From: Acinetobacter kanungonis
Lineage (GTDB): Bacteria; Pseudomonadota; Gammaproteobacteria; Pseudomonadales; Moraxellaceae
Direction: 5' to 3'
DNA length: 64,000 bases
Assembly (NCBI RefSeq): GCF_009939195.1
Contig: NZ_JAACKC010000002.1
Coordinates: 356,620 to 420,619 of the forward strand
The notes beneath the pieces are model-generated. The model did no database searches. It had not been told where the DNA came from and was given only the letters and a program-made list of their open reading frames with translations. The position numbers were made by a program, and so were the translations under genes. Positions 36,713-45,255 of this stretch are shown in pieces. The first letter of the stretch is position 1. Each line of letters starts with the position of its first letter.

Positions 36713-36789
36713 GCGCTCATAGCTCAGCTGGATAGAGCACTTGGCTACGAACTAAGGGGTCGGGAGTTCGAATCTCTCTGAGCGCACCA
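36713..36789 (+). tRNA. tRNA-Arg (anticodon ACG), copy 1
   Basis: A 77-nt gene with an encoded CCA, acceptor stem GCGCTCA/TGAGCGC, D arm AGCTCAGCTGGATAGAGC, anticodon loop CTACGAA and T loop GTTCGAATC. The A34 would be edited to inosine by TadA, reading CGU, CGC and CGA. It lies 14 bp after tRNA-Ser in the same transcript. Confidence 0.96.
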
Positions 36790-36835
36790 ATAAGTAAACT
36801 GTATGTAACGTATCGCCGAATGGCACACAAGTAAT

Positions 36836-36912
36836 GCGCTCATAGCTCAGCTGGATAGAGCACTTGGCTACGAACTAAGGGGTCGGGAGTTCGAATCTCT
36901 CTGAGCGCACCA
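36836..36912 (+). tRNA. tRNA-Arg (anticodon ACG), copy 2
   Basis: This copy is identical over all 77 nt to copy 1 and lies 46 bp downstream of it in the same presumed operon. It is followed by a terminator. Three exact copies within 800 bp point to recent duplication or gene conversion. Confidence 0.96.
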
Positions 36913-36924
36913 ACTTGAACAATT

Positions 36925-36948
36925 AACCGCATATATTGCGGTTTTTTT
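36925..36948 (+). terminator. Terminator of the tRNA-Ser/Arg operon
   Basis: AACCGCA (36925-36931) pairs with TGCGGTT (36937-36943) around a 5-nt loop, with a T run through 36948. Confidence 0.9.
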
Positions 36949-37078
36949 GTGCCTGAAATTTAGCATTCTGTTCTTTATCTCCACGACTAAACTTATCTTA
37001 CTGCATGGTGTTGGCTCTTTTCCTGTGTCTCGCTACTTCTTCGTATCGTCAGTCGAAGATTAAGAATAGGCGGGTGGC

Positions 37079-37333
37079 ATGATCTTGAGTGATGGTTATG
37101 ATCAATATCTGCGGCTAGAAAAAGCCTATTAGGTGATGCAGTGTACTTGTGATACCAACTTTGATGAGCTGATAGGTGAGGCAGGTTTATTTCACATTAT
37201 GCAGAGTCAGGATATGTCTGGATGGCTAGCAGTGCTTGCATGCCATTTCTGTCCATCAGAGATCGAAAAATAGAGTAGCTAAATTGACTGGCTGTGCGAT
37301 GATTTTGGCCTAAAAATGCACTTTCATGCCTAA
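37079..37333 (+). pseudogene. Decayed ORF between tRNA-Arg copies 2 and 3
   Basis: Read from an ATG at 37079 one frame gives protein-like sequence interrupted by in-frame stops at 37130, 37271, 37280 and 37331. The segments include MILSDGYDQYLRLEKAY, then NFDELIGEAGLFHIMQSQDM and WLAVLACHFCPSEIEK, then IDWLCDDFGLKMHFHA. They read as parts of one soluble protein, so nonsense decay of a small gene is likely. I do not recognise the family. The rest of the 36949-37401 gap holds nothing else I can name. Confidence 0.45.
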
Positions 37334-37401
37334 ATTGCCCATTATCTAGGCATTTGGTTGCACTTTTGTGAAAAAATACTTATCAAAATGAAAAAACCAT
37401 A

Positions 37402-37407
37402 TATAAT
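37402..37407 (+). promoter_or_regulatory. -10 box of the third tRNA-Arg promoter
   Basis: A perfect TATAAT stands 18 bp upstream of the third tRNA-Arg, followed by a GCGC discriminator as at stable-RNA promoters. The -35 region (about 37378-37384, CTTATC) is weak. This copy therefore appears to have its own promoter. Confidence 0.6.
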
Positions 37408-37425
37408 GCGCTCCATCAAGACGTC

Positions 37426-37502
37426 GCGCTCATAGCTCAGCTGGATAGAGCACTTGGCTACGAACTAAGGGGTCGGGAGTTCGAATCTCTCTGAGCGCAC
37501 CA
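37426..37502 (+). tRNA. tRNA-Arg (anticodon ACG), copy 3
   Basis: The 77 nt are identical to the other two copies, including CCA. It stands alone 513 bp downstream of copy 2 with its own -10 box and terminator. The 3' flank CAACTTGA and the terminator stem resemble those after copy 2, which suggests that the gene and its terminator were duplicated together. Confidence 0.96.
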
Positions 37503-37547
37503 ACTTGATTGCCTAGATCATTTATCTGTTCTGGTGCATAAAAAAGA

Positions 37548-37571
37548 AGCCGCATTTTTTGCGGTTTTTTT
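37548..37571 (+). terminator. Terminator of tRNA-Arg copy 3
   Basis: AGCCGCA pairs with TGCGGTT, followed by a run of Ts. The right arm and tail (GCGGTTTTTTTGTGCCT) repeat those after copy 2. Confidence 0.85.
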
Positions 37572-37712
37572 GTGCCTAAAATATCTAAAAAGCATGTCGA
37601 TTTCGTGACAATTCCAAACTTTGTTGTCGCTGAACAGCAGTGAAAAGCATAAAGAAAAGCTGAAATTTGGTGTACTATGCTACAGTCTCGTTTTCAGATT
37701 GATGATGGATTT

Positions 37713-38216
37713 ATGTCAGACAGCAAGCCTGCCTTATCTTTACGTTATTACTTAAACCTTGAAGAATCTCAAGATGGCTTTGCTCTAGCCACCTTTGGTA
37801 AAAAGTTATTCACCCGTTTTATTACCCCACTGATTAGTATTGCCATTATTGGCTGGGGCATTTATTTGGGTTTTACTGGGGTCGGTCGTTATTACGTTGC
37901 GCTGGGCGTATTTTTCTTGGTTTTACAGCTGGTTTTACGTTATTGGTTTTTACCGATGATGTTTAAGCGTCAGTTTGTAAAGTATCAGTTTGGGAAAAGC
38001 GAGCAAGGTGTAGATCTGTATCAGGACTATGCCGATATTTATGCCAATGGTCGTAAAAAAGTGGTGCATTACCACGAAGTCCAGAATTTTGCAGTGGGTA
38101 AACTGACCTATATGCTGGAATTAAAAAATCGTACAGTGGTGATTGTACCGAAACGTGCCTTTGCAAGCGCTGAAGATCAAGGCATATTTGAAAATACCTT
38201 TAAGCATTCTAAATAA
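37713..38216 (+). CDS. YcxB-like membrane protein
   Basis: From the ATG at 37713 the product is 167 aa, beginning MSDSKPALSLRYYLNLEES. Two hydrophobic segments (about residues 35-55 and 60-80) are followed by a soluble C-terminal part with YADIYANGRKKVVHYHEVQNF and VIVPKRAF. This hydrophobic-then-YcxB-domain layout fits the YcxB-like family (PF14317), whose function is unknown. The upstream in-frame ATG at 37677 has no clear ribosome site. It lies ahead of the FAH-type gene by 35 bp, so the two may be one operon. Confidence 0.6.
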   Translation: MSDSKPALSLRYYLNLEESQDGFALATFGKKLFTRFITPLISIAIIGWGIYLGFTGVGRYYVALGVFFLVLQLVLRYWFLPMMFKRQFVKYQFGKSEQGVDLYQDYADIYANGRKKVVHYHEVQNFAVGKLTYMLELKNRTVVIVPKRAFASAEDQGIFENTFKHSK

Positions 38217-38251
38217 AAGATTTATTGTCACAACAAGTCGAAGGGAAGATC

Positions 38252-38896
38252 ATGAGTACACGTCCATCTAAAATTGTCTGTGTCGGTCGTAGCTATGCAG
38301 ACCATGCCAGAGAGCTGGGAAATGCCATTCCCGATCGTCCAGTGTTGTTTATCAAGCCGCCAAGCAGCTTAAAAGCATTGCAAGATGGAATTTCGTGGAA
38401 CTCGGCTTGGGGCAGTTGTCATTATGAATGTGAACTGACTCTACGTATTGATCGTGAACTGAAAGCAGAAACCGATCCTGTTAAAGCCCTACAAGCAGTG
38501 GGGGCTGTGACTTTAGGGCTGGATTTAACCTTGCGTGATTTACAAGATGATCTAAAGACCAAAGGTCAGCCGTGGGAGCGTGCCAAAGCGTTTGATGGTT
38601 CATGTATGTTGGCAGATTGGGTCGATGTCGCCGAGGTGGTGCAGGACTGGAACGAGGTACATTATACCTTGCATGTCAACGATGAGCTTCGCCAAAAAGG
38701 GGACACCTCGCATCTGATTTTTGATATCGGTACCTTATTGGCAGATATGAGTCAGGTCTTTACCCTAGAAGTGGGTGATGTGATCATGACGGGTACGCCA
38801 GCGGGTGTTGCGGAATTGCAAGCTGGTGATCAACTCAAAATGACGTTAAAGGGTCAGCAGCAAGACTACGTTTGGAACACTTTTGTAAAAGCTTAA
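38252..38896 (+). CDS. Fumarylacetoacetate hydrolase-family protein
   Basis: FAH-family enzymes cleave or decarboxylate acylpyruvates and related 2-oxo acids with a divalent metal. The 214-aa protein has a GRSYADHARELGN start, the metal-binding HYECELTLRID (about residues 56-66) and GVTLGLDLTLRDLQ-like and PWERAKAFDGSC blocks. The DVIMTGTPAGV motif lies near the end. It most resembles YcgM-type acylpyruvate hydrolases. AAGGGAAG precedes the ATG at 38252, so the upstream TTG at 38225 is rejected. Confidence 0.87.
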   Translation: MSTRPSKIVCVGRSYADHARELGNAIPDRPVLFIKPPSSLKALQDGISWNSAWGSCHYECELTLRIDRELKAETDPVKALQAVGAVTLGLDLTLRDLQDDLKTKGQPWERAKAFDGSCMLADWVDVAEVVQDWNEVHYTLHVNDELRQKGDTSHLIFDIGTLLADMSQVFTLEVGDVIMTGTPAGVAELQAGDQLKMTLKGQQQDYVWNTFVKA

Positions 38897-38912
38897 GTTG
38901 AGTTAAAGATTC

Positions 38913-38940
38913 AAAGGACTGTAAATACAGTCCTTTTTTT
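38913..38940 (+). terminator. Terminator after the FAH-family gene
   Basis: AAAGGACTG (38913-38921) pairs with CAGTCCTTT around a TAAATA-type loop, followed by seven Ts. It separates convergent genes. Confidence 0.93.
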
Positions 38941-39745
38941 ATTTGGATGGGTTATCTGCTGCGTAGTCTTTACGAAATTGATCGGGGGTGCAGCGCATCC
39001 AGCGTTTGAACAAGTTGATAAAGGCGGAGGCATTGGCATAGCCCAAGTCCAGCGCAATACTTTCCACGGTTCTGTTTTCATTCAGCATCGACATGGCTTT
39101 AATCACTTTTAGTCGTTGTCGCCATTCATTGAGCGACATACCCAGTTCCTGCTGGCTATAACGCGCTAGGGTACGTTCAGTCATATTAATCCGCTGTGCC
39201 AATTGTGCCAAAGTACTCTGATCGGCGGGATGTTGTTGTAAATAATCCAGTAAACCTTGTAATGCTGGGTGTTGGGTCGAAGGTAAATAACTACCAACCC
39301 ATTCCGCATGTCGCAGTTGATCTAACAGCACATGCAGCAGGCGTAAGTATTCAGGCTCATGATCAGGCATGGGATGCTGGCGCAAATGATGCAGCAGCGC
39401 AGGAACCAAGGCCGAGGTTAGCAAGATTCCCGCCTGTTTCGGCAGCGCTTCACACAGGCTTTCGTGGACGTATAAGGTGGAATGGGTCACTTCGGTACGG
39501 TTAATGCCTGCATGTTTTAAGTGCGGCGGCAGCCAAATCCCATACGGAGGCGGGGTCAGAAAATGTATCTGATCAACCTTAACTTCCAATACTCCATTCA
39601 AGGCATAGACAAACTCTCCCCAAGCATGTTCGTGCATGGGGTAGCAAGATTCGGCAGGGGCGTCTGAAATCCGCAGCCATAGTGGCGCAGGAATCTCATC
39701 ATTGGTGGGCATCGGATGATAGTCATGTTGTTGACGCGTATGCAT
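38939..39745 (-). CDS. AraC-family transcriptional regulator
   Basis: A 268-aa regulator with an N-terminal cupin-like ligand-binding domain (about residues 15-110; SCYPMHEHAWGEFVYAL carries the histidines). The C-terminal AraC helix-turn-helix pair (about 165-260) includes LAQRINMTERTLAR and IALDLGYANASAFINLFKRWM. It faces the EamA transporter gene across 117 bp, and a regulator-transporter pair in this layout often means the regulator controls the transporter. The inducer is unknown. Confidence 0.9.
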   Translation of the reverse strand: MHTRQQHDYHPMPTNDEIPAPLWLRISDAPAESCYPMHEHAWGEFVYALNGVLEVKVDQIHFLTPPPYGIWLPPHLKHAGINRTEVTHSTLYVHESLCEALPKQAGILLTSALVPALLHHLRQHPMPDHEPEYLRLLHVLLDQLRHAEWVGSYLPSTQHPALQGLLDYLQQHPADQSTLAQLAQRINMTERTLARYSQQELGMSLNEWRQRLKVIKAMSMLNENRTVESIALDLGYANASAFINLFKRWMRCTPDQFRKDYAADNPSK

Positions 39746-39862
39746 CTGTTTCGCCCCCTGCTGATTTTGCCTGAATAATAGGATGGGTTGTCTGTTTTGA
39801 ATTATATCTTTTAAAAGAGACAGGTCTATAGTGATGGCTCATGAATGAAAGTGGAGTAGACT

Positions 39863-40798
39863 GTGAGTGAGCGTCGGGCACTAGACAGCAAAGCATCGGG
39901 CATTATGTTTGTGCTGTGCATTATTTGGGGCTTGCAGCAAGTGATTTTAAAAATGGCTGCACCTGATATTTCTGCTGTAATGCAAATTGCATTGCGCTCA
40001 GGTCTTTCCGCGCTGATGGTTTACCCCATGATTAAACTCGCAGAGGGTGTTTCTTTGTGGAGTCGTGAATATCTGGCTCCCGGGATTCTGGTCGGCATTT
40101 TGTTTGCTTCTGAATTCTTTTTGGTGGCAGAAGCCTTACGGTTTACCTCAGCCTCACATACGGTCGTATTGCTATATACCGCTCCCATTTTTGTGGCTTT
40201 GGGGTTGCACTGGAAGCTGCCCTCTGAGCGACTTAGCCCCTTACAGTGGAGTGGTATTGCACTTGCTTTCTTGGGCATTATTATCGCATTCCTGTTTCAT
40301 CCTGCGGGTTCGGCAGCAGCCTCTACAACAGCTTTGTGGGGGGATGCATTGGCATTGTTGGCGGGGATTTTGTGGGCGGCAACCACAATTGCAGTGCGTT
40401 TAACGAAATTGGCGGAAGCACCTGCAACCCAAACCTTGTTCTATCAACTGTTAATCGCCTTTGTACTGTTATTTCCTTTGGCATTTGTCATAGGGCAAGC
40501 CAGTATTCACTGGACGCCATTTACCATTGGCAGTTTATTGTTCCATACCATTATTGTGTCTTTTGCCAGTTATCTCATTTGGTTCTGGCTATTAAAAGAG
40601 TATTTGGCTTCGCGTTTGGGTGTATTCTCCTTTTTAACCCCCTTGTTTGGCGTACTCTTTGGTGTGCTATTGTTGAATGAAAAAATTGAACTGAACTTTG
40701 TGGTGGGTACCGTACTAGTGATGTTGGGGATTATGGTGGTCAGCTTGCAGGGTTGGGTGCAATCTCGCGGTTTCGCCAAAGCCTTAAAATCGGATTAA
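39863..40798 (+). CDS. EamA-family (DMT) transporter
   Basis: A 311-aa inner-membrane protein with ten spans in two EamA repeats. It begins MSERRALDSKASGIMFVLCIIWGLQQ and ends its second repeat with LLNEKIELNF. The start is GTG at 39863, with GGAG (39853-39856) 6 nt upstream. It is divergent from the AraC regulator and closed by a terminator, so it is probably a one-gene unit under that regulator. It is distant in sequence from the EamA protein at 29.2 kb. The substrate is unknown. Confidence 0.88.
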   Translation: MSERRALDSKASGIMFVLCIIWGLQQVILKMAAPDISAVMQIALRSGLSALMVYPMIKLAEGVSLWSREYLAPGILVGILFASEFFLVAEALRFTSASHTVVLLYTAPIFVALGLHWKLPSERLSPLQWSGIALAFLGIIIAFLFHPAGSAAASTTALWGDALALLAGILWAATTIAVRLTKLAEAPATQTLFYQLLIAFVLLFPLAFVIGQASIHWTPFTIGSLLFHTIIVSFASYLIWFWLLKEYLASRLGVFSFLTPLFGVLFGVLLLNEKIELNFVVGTVLVMLGIMVVSLQGWVQSRGFAKALKSD

Positions 40799-40815
40799 TC
40801 TCGCTATAGTGAACT

Positions 40816-40845
40816 AAAAAAGCCTGTCAACTCGACAGGCTTTTT
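40816..40845. terminator. Bidirectional terminator
   Basis: AAAAAGCCTGTC (40816-40827) pairs perfectly with GACAGGCTTTTT (40834-40845) around a 6-nt loop. It can stop both the EamA gene and the convergent lipoprotein gene. Confidence 0.95.
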
Positions 40846-40856
40846 CATAGGTAACA

Positions 40857-41342
40857 TTAAGGTTGATATAAATTAATAAAGGCACGATAGGCAGAAGATT
40901 GCTGTCCATTGCGATAGACAGGACGGGTAATGTTGCCTTTGTTGGTTACCAATTTTAATTCAATATCTTTGGCGTTTTTAAATGTGCTCAAGAAGGAACT
41001 TGGTACCACAATATAATTGGATGAACGGTGCGGAACCATACGGTTGATATATTCATGTGTGGTCGCAGCCGCAGGGGTATAGCTATAAGGTTTTTGATCA
41101 ATCAAGAACACAAACTGCTGAATGTCATAATCCTCTTTCGCACTCGGCAAATACGCAGTAATTTTTAAGTGACTACGCTCTTGTTCATTCCATGTCACTT
41201 TGACGGCTGGGCACAGTTCATTCTGCGCACAAATCAGCAGTCCTGTAGAGGCAATATTCGGTGGTTGTGTCGAGGACGTTGCGCAGCCTGCTAACCCCAT
41301 GACAGTCGCCGTACCTAAAAATGCAGTTTTTAATATATTCAT
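40857..41342 (-). CDS. Putative lipoprotein (unrecognised)
   Basis: A 161-aa protein with a signal sequence and a lipobox GLAGC placing the lipid cysteine at residue 20. The mature domain is small and beta-rich, with two more cysteines (about 38 and 44) spaced as a likely disulfide. I do not recognise the family. It is 75 bp downstream of the Ntn-hydrolase gene in the same direction and may be in its operon. It ends in the bidirectional terminator. Confidence 0.7.
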   Translation of the reverse strand: MNILKTAFLGTATVMGLAGCATSSTQPPNIASTGLLICAQNELCPAVKVTWNEQERSHLKITAYLPSAKEDYDIQQFVFLIDQKPYSYTPAAATTHEYINRMVPHRSSNYIVVPSSFLSTFKNAKDIELKLVTNKGNITRPVYRNGQQSSAYRAFINLYQP

Positions 41343-41416
41343 GTTAGACCTTTATATATTCGTTCAGAAGTTTGGCAGATGCGTTTGGGCAGTGGAAAAT
41401 ATCTGCCGCATCTTGC

Positions 41417-42466
41417 CTATTCTGTTCCTAAAAATTGAAATGCTTTCGTTGTCTTAAAGTGTGTTGTGGCATCACCAGCATAGACATTGGCTTGATCTGC
41501 ACCTAAGTCGAGTTTCTGGAAAGGCGTAGTTTTAAAATCGATTTTCTTTAAATCTACCCAGAACGTATTGGGTGAAACTGCCGATTCAAAAAAGTATAAC
41601 AAATTCTTGTGGTCAACAACCGTGCGCCAGCGTGTTGATGAAATATTTGGTTCTTCTTCTGTGTTTAGGCCGAAAGGAACGGAGGCATTGCGAATCACGC
41701 TAAAGACACTGGCAAGGCTTTGTTTGCTGCTGGCATTTTTAGGAATGGCGTTGATATAAAACGAGGCACGGGCAAAACGATCCGAGGCACGATTGGTGCC
41801 CGGTAAGAAGGTGGTTCCCCCAATCTGTTTCCAGTATTGATTTAATGCCAGCTGCTGATCAAAAATGGGCGAATTGGTCATGACTTGGTACTTGGCATTG
41901 TGATGAATCACTTGTTTGCCATTAATGTATTCAATAATCGCGCTATCGCCCGAAGCATCGGATAGTGACAGGTGTAGGGTTGCAAGGCGTTTTTCCCCAG
42001 GCACATTATCCGTGACCACAATAAATGGCTCTTTCTCCAATGCTCGAATGGCTTCATTCACAGTCGCATAATTATCTAGAACATACTGCGCCCAGAGGGA
42101 AATGCTCATCGTTGGTTTGTTATTGTTTTTGACTTCAGGATATTGTGATTCAACCAGCCAGAGTAGATTGGCGGTCAGTCCTTTTTCATTGACACCATCG
42201 GTGGTGGAAAGATCATAGCCTGTTGCGACCACGCTGCCATATTTTGCCGTCCATTGGATGGATTGTGGTCCTGCTAGACCACTGCGTGTAATATTTTTTG
42301 GCATAATCCACAGGTTGGTACCAACATCGACTTTCCAGTCCATGGAGCGAGCGGTCATGACGTTTTGCACATCTCCATGGAACACCACTCGAGTGCAGGC
42401 TTGAAGTGCTGAATTGATTAAAAGTCCACTGCTTAAAGTTGCAATTAAAAGTAAGTTTTTTGTCAT
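41417..42466 (-). CDS. Exported linear amide C-N hydrolase (choloylglycine hydrolase / penicillin V acylase family)
   Basis: An Ntn-type amidase of 349 aa. A signal peptide ends ...NSALQA and is followed at once by C24-T-R, so cleavage would free the cysteine as the N-terminal nucleophile, as in periplasmic members of this family. RSMDWKVD (about 40-47) and later GENEKGLTANL-like NEKGLTANLLWL (about 88-99) are conserved features. Substrates in the family include bile salts, penicillin V and acyl-homoserine lactones, and the choice here cannot be read. It starts 3 bp after the DUF389 gene, implying coupled expression. Confidence 0.85.
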   Translation of the reverse strand: MTKNLLLIATLSSGLLINSALQACTRVVFHGDVQNVMTARSMDWKVDVGTNLWIMPKNITRSGLAGPQSIQWTAKYGSVVATGYDLSTTDGVNEKGLTANLLWLVESQYPEVKNNNKPTMSISLWAQYVLDNYATVNEAIRALEKEPFIVVTDNVPGEKRLATLHLSLSDASGDSAIIEYINGKQVIHHNAKYQVMTNSPIFDQQLALNQYWKQIGGTTFLPGTNRASDRFARASFYINAIPKNASSKQSLASVFSVIRNASVPFGLNTEEEPNISSTRWRTVVDHKNLLYFFESAVSPNTFWVDLKKIDFKTTPFQKLDLGADQANVYAGDATTHFKTTKAFQFLGTE

Positions 42467-42469
42467 GAT

Positions 42470-43624
42470 TCATCCTGTTTTTTTCAGTATTTTAATGCTT
42501 GGTTTTTCAGTATCGTCTGTATTTAAGGGCACGATTTTGGTGGGTTGAGTTTGAATAATTTGAATTGGAATAAAACGAATCTGTACATAGGTCGGATACC
42601 CTTTTCGGTCAGGACCGAGGGTGCGGTTAAGTTCATCAATTTGATTGGTTGATGGGGGTTCAACCCCGCGGATAAATACCCGTGCTAGGGTAAATTCTGG
42701 ATGCGTGTCGAATTGTACGGTATCAATAATATTGGTTTCCGTATTGAGCTTTAGCCCCAGTTGATCACTGACGCGAGATTTGTATAGCTCATTTTGAACC
42801 GTATAAATTAAGTTGAAGGTCAGATAGACCGCCAAAACCAGCAGGATAATTAAACTGAGCCAATTGCGTTTTGCAAATTCGAGGTATTTGCTTTGTACTT
42901 CTTCATTTGAACCCCGTCTAAATCCTGCAATCCAGAGTACCATTGAAGAGCTGACTTGAATTGCAATAATATTGGTAAAGGTCAGCAAGAATGCGTTGGC
43001 AGACAAAGAAAATTCAGCGCGGGACAATAAAAGACCGCTGGCAACCAAAGGTGGAACCAAGGCGGTTGCAACAGCCACACCCACCACAGCAACGGATAAA
43101 CGTGGAGAAACAGAAGCGAAAGCCCCCGCAGCACCGCCCGCCAGAGCAATCATTAAGTCTAGAGAGTTGGGGTGGGTGCGTGCCATAATTTCATTGGTGA
43201 TGGCAATATTGGGATGAATGAGTCCAATCAGGAAGCCAATCCCGTAAATCATGATGATGCCCAGCGTAAGCGTTTTTAGGGCAGTTTTCAGTAGCATCCA
43301 ACGGCTATCAATCAAGGCGAGAGAAATCCCCGCAATAGGTCCAAGCATCATGGCAACCAGCATGGCACCAATCACCACAGCCGTAGAGTCACTGAGTAAA
43401 CCATAGGCGGCAATGACGGCAGCCAGCGCATTCATAATGAAAAAAGTTTTGCTCGGCAGCGCATCGGCCTGAATATTCAAGCGGACTTGTTTGTGATCAA
43501 TGGTCTTTGAATTTTCCCGTAGCGCCTGTTGATAGCGCAACTTTTCTTTCAAGTTTTCAAAGCGTTCTTGTTCGGGTTGCTCATCATCAATAATGATGGT
43601 GGGGGTTTCTTTTTTGTCTGTCAT
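42470..43624 (-). CDS. DUF389 (TIGR00341-like) membrane protein
   Basis: A 384-aa protein with a cytoplasmic N-terminus of about 55 residues, then six or more hydrophobic segments up to about residue 255 and a soluble C-terminal domain. The GAMLVAMMLGPIAGISLAL and PPLVASGLLLSRAEF blocks are typical of the TIGR00341/DUF389 family, whose function is not established. The stop is followed after 3 bp by the Ntn-hydrolase gene. The 268-bp region upstream (43625-43892) shows no clear promoter. Confidence 0.85.
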   Translation of the reverse strand: MTDKKETPTIIIDDEQPEQERFENLKEKLRYQQALRENSKTIDHKQVRLNIQADALPSKTFFIMNALAAVIAAYGLLSDSTAVVIGAMLVAMMLGPIAGISLALIDSRWMLLKTALKTLTLGIIMIYGIGFLIGLIHPNIAITNEIMARTHPNSLDLMIALAGGAAGAFASVSPRLSVAVVGVAVATALVPPLVASGLLLSRAEFSLSANAFLLTFTNIIAIQVSSSMVLWIAGFRRGSNEEVQSKYLEFAKRNWLSLIILLVLAVYLTFNLIYTVQNELYKSRVSDQLGLKLNTETNIIDTVQFDTHPEFTLARVFIRGVEPPSTNQIDELNRTLGPDRKGYPTYVQIRFIPIQIIQTQPTKIVPLNTDDTEKPSIKILKKTG

Positions 43625-43892
43625 GGCGAATTCTCGATTGAATCACGCAAACAAAAATTCTTGCTTGTGGATGTTATTGTTCTAAATCATGTTTTTAGAT
43701 GATTTTATCATTCGGTCTAATGTTAATTTTAGCTGTTTTTTTAAGCATTATATAGCGTGGAATTTAGAGAATTACGTAATCAAAAATGAATTGAATGTGA
43801 TTTAAGTTGGATTGGTGAAAGGCGCAGATGGGCAGGCATGGTAGGGCTTACAAGAGATGAGATTAAGTTTCATCTCTTTTATTTTCAAATGT

Positions 43893-45143
43893 TTAGCGCT
43901 GTTCAAAAATACTGGCTAAGGGCATGGCCAGTTTAGCTGAAAGATAATCATCGGCTTCTTCAAACATGGGACCAATTCGCTGCATCCACTCATGGTCATC
44001 GGGATGAATATTTTTTACATCGGGACGGCGAGGCAGTGGATAGGGTAGGGATTTATAAAAACTCCAAAAATCAACCTGTGTTAAATTTCGGACGAGGACA
44101 TATTCATTGTTATCGGTGCGTTTGACTAAGTTTTGTTGTTCCAATAGCAAAACATAAGTTGGCCAGTGCCCAATTTCTTCGCGACCGAGTACATCTAGGG
44201 CCTCTTTGTCGGACATACTCTCGCCACTTTGTTGCTTAAGATAAAACAGTTGCAGAATATCAAGCAGCATAATCACGGGATGGCGTCGTTGTTCTTTGCC
44301 CGTATAGAATGCAGTGAGTGCATAACTGATTTCGACCCCGAGCAAGACAATATTCCAAGACAGAAAAATCCATAACAGGAAAATTGGCAGTGCGGCAAAT
44401 GCACCATAAATAATTTCATAACTGGTGAAATTAGACATGATGTAGCCAAATAAGTTCTTTAATAACTCAAATACGCTGGCACTGAATATGCCAGCAAAAA
44501 TGGCGGCTTTAATAGGCACGCTGCGGTTGGGAATGGTCCAATATAAAATAAAAAAACCCAAAATCGACAGTGAAAAAGAGATGATCCAGAGCAGGAAGGC
44601 ACCGTTGACTTCATAGCCTGCCAAATGACTACTCAGCAGATTCATGGACGCTACAGTAGAGGACAAGGCAAAAGCACTGCCCAAGATAATCGGGCCTAAA
44701 GAAATAATGGTCCAGTAGCGCATAAAGCCAATCATACCGCCGCGCTTTTCACGGACACGCCAAATGCGATTAAAGACATTTTCAATGCTGGTCAGCATCA
44801 TGACGGTGGTAATGAATAGAAATAAAACCCCAATGACGGTTAAGTTGCTGGATTTATCAGTAAAAGCAGTCAGGACTTTGTCGAAGGCAATCGTGGTTTT
44901 AGGGAGAAAATTACTATAAATCAACTGCTGCAATTGTTGCCGCGCAGGTTCGAGGGCTTTAATGGAAGAAATAATGACTAAAAAAACAGTCAACATGGGA
45001 ACGACCGCAAACAGCGTGGTATAGGTCAGGGAGCCTGCCTGTTCGCGGCATCGGTCTGCTTCAAAACGTCGAAGGACAAATAAAACAAACTGAAACCAAG
45101 TCTTGCTGTAAAAAGGCAGTCGTACTAAATACTTTTCTATCAT
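43893..45143 (-). CDS. YihY/BrkB-family inner membrane protein
   Basis: A 416-aa membrane protein of the YihY/virulence-factor BrkB family. Six hydrophobic segments lie between residues 35 and 270, with the family EQAGSLTYTTLFAVVPML block near 35-52. A soluble C-terminal winged-helix-like domain follows from about 290. Earlier claims that the family is RNase BN were withdrawn, and the function remains unknown. It is transcribed leftward, divergent from wrbA. Confidence 0.9.
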   Translation of the reverse strand: MIEKYLVRLPFYSKTWFQFVLFVLRRFEADRCREQAGSLTYTTLFAVVPMLTVFLVIISSIKALEPARQQLQQLIYSNFLPKTTIAFDKVLTAFTDKSSNLTVIGVLFLFITTVMMLTSIENVFNRIWRVREKRGGMIGFMRYWTIISLGPIILGSAFALSSTVASMNLLSSHLAGYEVNGAFLLWIISFSLSILGFFILYWTIPNRSVPIKAAIFAGIFSASVFELLKNLFGYIMSNFTSYEIIYGAFAALPIFLLWIFLSWNIVLLGVEISYALTAFYTGKEQRRHPVIMLLDILQLFYLKQQSGESMSDKEALDVLGREEIGHWPTYVLLLEQQNLVKRTDNNEYVLVRNLTQVDFWSFYKSLPYPLPRRPDVKNIHPDDHEWMQRIGPMFEEADDYLSAKLAMPLASIFEQR

Positions 45144-45255
45144 GCGTTTCTAGTCTCAATTCTTAATCATTTTATATACTTTTCAAGCACAAGCTTAACC
45201 AAAAAGTCGGAAAAATACCGTATAGTTTTCATTTTTAGCTTAGATCATAAACGTC

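Noticed and set aside
43852..43878. Hairpin with AAGAGATGA and TCATCTCTT arms between the YihY and DUF389 genes
   Set aside because: Its only T-rich side faces the plus strand, where no gene ends nearby. It may be chance or a weak processing site, so it was not listed as a terminator.
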